Assembly (NCBI GenBank): GCA_002424525.1
Contig: DIKJ01000004.1
Location: 1 to 10,942, forward strand
DNA from: Bacteroidales bacterium UBA5621
GTDB lineage: Bacteria; Bacteroidota; Bacteroidia; Bacteroidales; VadinHA17
Reading direction: 5' to 3'
DNA length: 10,942 bases
This document shows, piece by piece, positions 7,304-10,942 of the stretch. Position numbers and translations under genes: made by a program. Below the pieces are notes generated by a model. The model saw only the letters and a list, made by a program, of their open reading frames with translations, ran no database searches and was not told where the DNA came from. Positions within the stretch are counted from its first letter, which is position 1; the number at the start of each line of letters is the position of its first letter.

Positions 7304-9616
7304 ATGCCAGGACTGATCGCGGGATATGATTACGACATCTTTGTCAGCTACCGCCGGAAGGACAATAAATATGACGGCTGGGTAACTGAATTCGTTGAAA
7401 ACCTGAAACGGGAACTGGAGTCAACCTTCAAGGAAGAGATCTCTCTCTATTTCGATTCAAATCCGCACGACGGGCTGCTGGAAATGCATGATGTCGGTGC
7501 TTCTCTGGAGGAAAAACTTAAGTGCCTGATATTTATCCCGATAATTTCACGAACCTACTGCGATCCGAAATCATTTGCCTGGGAACATGAGTTTAAAGCA
7601 TTCGTAAAAAGCGCTTCACAGGATCAATTCGGACACAAGGTAAAACTGCCCGACGGCAATGTGGCCAGCAGGGTGTTGCCCGTCCGGATCCACGACCTCG
7701 ATGCTGCTGATATCAAACAGTGCGAAATAGTGATCGGAGGAGTCCTTCGCGGGATCGAATTTGTATACCGCGAACCGGGAGTGAACAGATCACTAAGGCC
7801 TGAAGATGACGAAAATAAAAACCTCAACAAAACAAGATACAGGAACCAGATAAACAAGGTGGCCCTTGCTGTAAAAAATATCATAGAGGGATTGCAGACT
7901 AGCCTGAATGAAACTCCGGTAAAGAGTTCACCACTCCCGGAACCTTCACGAAAAGACGGTATTGAAAACAAACCGGACAGGTGGGAGGCTTTTATTAAAA
8001 TAAAAAAGAAAAAGCTGTTGTGGTTGTCGGTATTGCTGGCAATTATCACAATTTCAGCAATAGTGGTAAGCCCGAAGATTTTCAGACAGGGCCGGTCTGA
8101 AAATTTCAGCTCATCAACAGGTAAGATCTCCCTTGCCGTCTTCCCTTTTCAGAATATGACAAACGATACAATTTGGAATATCTGGCAGGATGGCATCCAG
8201 GATATTCTGATAACTTCACTTTCCGGTAATGAGGAAATAAAGGTGAGGGGCATGCAGCCGGTAAGAGGACTTATTCAAAACGAAGGACTTATTAATTATT
8301 CTTCTCTTACACCCGCCATTTCCGGTAAGATTTCCAGGAAACTTGATGCAAATATCTTTATCAGTGGCAATATCAAACAGGCCGGACCAATAATAAGGAT
8401 AAATGCACAATTAACAGATTCAAAAACTGAAGAGGTTATCAGAACTTTTCAAATAGAAGGAGTATTTAAAGAAGAGAGGATCTTCAGGATCATAGATTCA
8501 TTATCGGTACTGGTCAGGAATTATATTCTTGTTGAAAACCTGCAGAAAAAGGTGTCAGGCAAATTGCCGCAGTACATATCCACAACCTCACCTGAAGCTT
8601 ACAGATATTATGTATATGGGATAAATGCGATGTCAGCCCGTGACCTTCCAACAGCAAGCGATATGCTTTTAAAGGCTGTGGCCAGCGATACCAGTTTCTT
8701 ATGGGCATATTATATGCTTTCTTACGGTTACTACCGGTGGGGCAGGATTGCACCGGCAAAAGAACTTGCCCTGTATCTTAACAATAGAAGGGAGCAACTG
8801 CCCCTGCAGCAGAAATTATGGGTGAATCACTTATATTCTTTACTCTTCGGAACACCGCATGAAAGATTGACTTATCTGACCCAGCTTGCTGAAATAGATG
8901 ATCGATCAACTGATATTTATTTACATACAGGATTTTTGTATAATGATATCCGTCAATATGAAAAGGCTATATCCCCGCTTGAGGAGGCTTTGAAAATTTA
9001 TGACAGATGGGGATTAAAGCCTGAGTTCGTTGACTATTATGACGCCCTTTTAAAGGCGTATCATGAAACAGGCCGGTATAAAAAAGAGAAAAAGCTCTTT
9101 AAGAAGGCCGAAAAAGATTTCCCTGACAATCCGGTTTTAATCGTAAGGCAGGTGATAATGCTGCTGGCTTCAGGAAAAAATACCGGAATAGAAGAACTTC
9201 TGGAGAAATACATTTCGGATCGAAAAAAAACTTATGGATATGATGAGTCATTTATTGATGCGCTGGTCGGAAATATTTATACCGAAGGCGGTCATTACGA
9301 TAAAGCGGAGGAACATTACCGTAAAGCCCTTTTGTTAAGTCCCGGGAATTACGCAAGGATGAATGATCTGGCATATCTCCTGGTCGATAGGACGAATGAC
9401 TTTGATGAAGGCATGGCACTTGTTGATAAGTCGCTTGAGATAAATCCTGATAATGTCAGCGCTCTTTATATTAAAGGATTGGGACTGCATAAACTTGGCA
9501 GGTATGAAGAAGCTCTTGAGTTCCTGGAAAAGAGCTGGGAATTAAAACCTGTTTACCGGCACAGTATTTACACTCAGATCGAAGAAACCAGGAGGGCTCT
9601 CACCGGCAAGAAATGA
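7304..9616 (+). CDS. TIR domain / transmembrane helix / TolB-like domain / TPR repeat protein
   Basis: The 770-residue protein has four parts. Residues 8-150 are a TIR domain: YDYDIFVSYRRKD (8-20), SLYFDSNP (47-54), CLIFIPIISRTYC (74-86) and FAWEHEFKAF (91-100). Glu96 sits where TIR NADases carry the catalytic Glu. Residues 238-257 are one transmembrane helix, preceded by KIKKKK, which should keep the TIR part in the cytoplasm. Residues about 273-390 begin ISLAVFPFQNMTNDTIW and include ANIFISGNI and IRINAQLTDSKTEEVI, the pattern of TolB/FlgO-like domains found in CadC- and adenylate-cyclase-type TPR proteins. Residues about 429-750 hold roughly seven TPR-like helix pairs; the clearest are at 536-567, 650-683 and 718-750. 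By topology the TolB-like and TPR parts face the periplasm. Likely a transmembrane sensor or defence-type signalling protein with a possible NAD-cleaving output; binding partner unknown. No second Thoeris-type or other effector gene is adjacent. Confidence 0.9.
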   Translation: MPGLIAGYDYDIFVSYRRKDNKYDGWVTEFVENLKRELESTFKEEISLYFDSNPHDGLLEMHDVGASLEEKLKCLIFIPIISRTYCDPKSFAWEHEFKAFVKSASQDQFGHKVKLPDGNVASRVLPVRIHDLDAADIKQCEIVIGGVLRGIEFVYREPGVNRSLRPEDDENKNLNKTRYRNQINKVALAVKNIIEGLQTSLNETPVKSSPLPEPSRKDGIENKPDRWEAFIKIKKKKLLWLSVLLAIITISAIVVSPKIFRQGRSENFSSSTGKISLAVFPFQNMTNDTIWNIWQDGIQDILITSLSGNEEIKVRGMQPVRGLIQNEGLINYSSLTPAISGKISRKLDANIFISGNIKQAGPIIRINAQLTDSKTEEVIRTFQIEGVFKEERIFRIIDSLSVLVRNYILVENLQKKVSGKLPQYISTTSPEAYRYYVYGINAMSARDLPTASDMLLKAVASDTSFLWAYYMLSYGYYRWGRIAPAKELALYLNNRREQLPLQQKLWVNHLYSLLFGTPHERLTYLTQLAEIDDRSTDIYLHTGFLYNDIRQYEKAISPLEEALKIYDRWGLKPEFVDYYDALLKAYHETGRYKKEKKLFKKAEKDFPDNPVLIVRQVIMLLASGKNTGIEELLEKYISDRKKTYGYDESFIDALVGNIYTEGGHYDKAEEHYRKALLLSPGNYARMNDLAYLLVDRTNDFDEGMALVDKSLEINPDNVSALYIKGLGLHKLGRYEEALEFLEKSWELKPVYRHSIYTQIEETRRALTGKK

Positions 9617-9723
9617 AGCTTGATTCTGGCGAAGCCTGCCAGTTTAAGAATGAACAAATATAAATTTTATCTGTTATAACGTTAAGCCTAATTTTTATCT
9701 TAAATCTTTAAAATTGTAATATT
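9617..9723. other. Intergenic region before the aldo/keto reductase gene, with a weak hairpin
   Basis: Just after the TIR-TPR stop, CTGGC (9626-9630) and GCCAG (9638-9642) can form a 5-bp stem with a 7-nt loop, followed by tttaag. This is too weak to call a terminator firmly. The remainder (about 9645-9723) is very AT-rich and includes TAATTTTT at 9689-9696, one mismatch from the -7 consensus, but without a good TTTG partner. A promoter for the next gene is likely here. No coding frame was seen. Confidence 0.35.
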
Positions 9724-10942
9724 ATGCCAATCAGAAACCGTATGAACCGCCGGAAATTCGTAAGGACTACCGGAATGGCCGCTGCAGCAGCCGCTATTGT
9801 CCCCGGATTGCTAACCAGATGCGCCCCGGCCCCCGCGCCGATGAAACGTGTATTCGGCAAACTGGGGTTTGAAGTGACTACCTTTGGCCTTGGCGGCCAG
9901 GCATCAATCCAGTGGACACCCGAAGGGGTGGATCCCGTAAAAATCATCCTTAAAGCTTTCGACCTGGGTGTCAATTATTACGACACCTCCAATCTCTATG
10001 GTCCAAGCCAGGAGAATTTCGGCAAGGCTTTCAGGATCAAGAATCTGATCCCCGGAGAACCGGGATATGACGAGAACCTCCGGAAATCTATTTTCCTGAC
10101 CACTAAAACCCATCTGCGCCATGCAAAAGGAGAGAGTGATGTACCCGGCGTTTCAAGCCGTACCAACGGAGAACGGGGCAGTCATACCATCGATGACCTG
10201 CACAGGTCGCTTTCCCAGATGTTCGGCGACGGGAAGGGGAATTACCCGGAAGGTTCATACGTTGATATGGTGCTGTTTCACAACCTGAACAGGAAGGTAG
10301 AGGTTGACGCGATATATGAGGGACTCGACAACCCCGACCCAAACGCTGAGAGAATCGGAGCCCTTGCCGCCCTTCGCGACTACCGCGACGGAACAAACCT
10401 CACCGGGCTTAATCCGGACAATAAGAGACTTCTCCGCCATATAGGCTTTTCAGGTCATATCGACCCTGCAGTCAATATGTATATGATACAAAGAGACAAG
10501 CACAATCTGCTTGATGCAATGCTTGTTGCAATAAACGCCAACGACAAGCTGATGTTCAACATGCAGTACAATGTCATTAATCTCGCCGCTGAGAAGAATA
10601 TGGGCATTATCGCAATGAAGGTGTTTGCTGATGGCGCCATGTACACCAAGCCTGCCGAGTGGTCCAACACACCGGACCATGTGGTGCATACCGTGGGAAG
10701 CCCGGCACTCCCCAGCCAGCCGCTGATAAAATACGCTTTGACCACGCCCGGCGTGCATGTAGCAATAATAGGCATAGGACATATAGACGATGATCCGGAA
10801 AAATGCCAGCTCACAAGTAACCTGGCAGCATCTCAGATCCTGCCCGACGGACTTACGGAGAGTGAGCGGATCGCTATCGAAGCTACTGCAGCCAGGGCAA
10901 AGGAGGGCAAAACGAACTATTTCCAGCTCGCTGCCATTCCGC
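9724..10942 (+). CDS. Tat-exported aldo/keto reductase-type protein, C-terminus cut by window edge
   Basis: From the ATG at 9724 the frame is open for 406 codons to the right edge. The leader MNRRKFVRTTGMAAAAAAIV is a twin-arginine signal. The Met at residue 7 (9742) would give a more typical Tat leader and is a real alternative start. TRCAP (31-35) contains a Cys, but Arg at -1 makes lipidation doubtful. The barrel begins KRVFGKLGFEVTTFGLGG (41-58) and has the aldo/keto reductase tetrad: Asp87 and Tyr92 in NYYDTSNLYG, Lys128 in LTTKTH, and His186 in VLFHN. Later strands read LRHIGFSGH, MFNMQYNVI and GIIAMKVFADG. Such enzymes use NAD(P)H to reduce carbonyls. An exported member would have to bind its cofactor before Tat transport, or use another chemistry. 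Substrate unknown; the setting suggests a sugar or sugar derivative. Confidence 0.9.
   Translation, partial: MPIRNRMNRRKFVRTTGMAAAAAAIVPGLLTRCAPAPAPMKRVFGKLGFEVTTFGLGGQASIQWTPEGVDPVKIILKAFDLGVNYYDTSNLYGPSQENFGKAFRIKNLIPGEPGYDENLRKSIFLTTKTHLRHAKGESDVPGVSSRTNGERGSHTIDDLHRSLSQMFGDGKGNYPEGSYVDMVLFHNLNRKVEVDAIYEGLDNPDPNAERIGALAALRDYRDGTNLTGLNPDNKRLLRHIGFSGHIDPAVNMYMIQRDKHNLLDAMLVAINANDKLMFNMQYNVINLAAEKNMGIIAMKVFADGAMYTKPAEWSNTPDHVVHTVGSPALPSQPLIKYALTTPGVHVAIIGIGHIDDDPEKCQLTSNLAASQILPDGLTESERIAIEATAARAKEGKTNYFQLAAIP

Noticed and set aside
7304..9616. A Thoeris or other named TIR anti-phage system
   Set aside because: No ThsA-like SLOG/SIR2 gene, nuclease or other partner is adjacent, and the TolB-TPR tail does not match the known ThsB layout.
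9626..9645. Intrinsic terminator after the TIR-TPR gene
   Set aside because: The stem is only 5 bp with a 7-nt loop and the T-run is three bases long, too weak to claim as a terminator.

Overview
The window looks like chromosomal DNA of a Bacteroidota bacterium, probably a polysaccharide-degrading member of Bacteroidales/Marinilabiliales. This rests on a GH97 glycosidase with a Sec signal, several exported TIM-barrel enzymes with twin-arginine leaders, a FISUMP-type ('Fibrobacter succinogenes major paralogous domain') remnant, starts without clear Shine-Dalgarno motifs, and promoter-like pairs close to the Bacteroidota consensus (TTTG, about 20 nt, TAnnTTTG). The taxon is an inference; there is no rRNA or other marker gene here.

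Layout. Positions 1-412 (minus) hold the N-terminal part of an unrecognised three-helix membrane protein. After a 197-bp divergent intergenic region comes 610-2169 (plus), a DoxX-like four-helix membrane domain fused through an internal RR-plus-hydrophobic segment to a TIM-barrel-like enzyme domain. It converges, with a 14-bp gap, on 2184-4139 (minus), an exported GH97 glycosidase of the retaining type. Just upstream of the GH97 start, on the same strand, is a truncated and frameshifted FISUMP C-terminal fragment (about 4163-4391) whose 3' end forms a perfect 8-bp inverted repeat. Divergent from this runs a plus-strand pair: 4569-5861, a Tat-exported enolase-superfamily enzyme of the mandelate racemase subgroup, and 5885-7252, a probable exported amidohydrolase. 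Then 7304-9616 encodes a TIR / transmembrane / TolB-like / TPR protein behind its own promoter-like sequence. The window ends inside a Tat-exported aldo/keto reductase-type protein (9724 to the edge).

How the genes may work together. The GH97 enzyme, the enolase-superfamily protein, the amidohydrolase, the aldo/keto reductase and the DoxX-fused barrel all carry export or membrane signals. This suggests carbohydrate chemistry carried out in the periplasm: glycoside cleavage, then oxidation, lactone hydrolysis or dehydration of the released sugar or sugar acid. No substrate can be assigned from sequence alone. The TIR-TolB-TPR protein does not fit that catabolic theme. It looks like a transmembrane signalling or defence-type protein with a cytoplasmic TIR domain and an extracytoplasmic TPR receptor part, and it is the most unusual gene here, together with the DoxX fusion. 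No tRNA, rRNA, CRISPR array, transposase or reverse transcriptase was seen, and no stretch over 300 bases lacks a gene.
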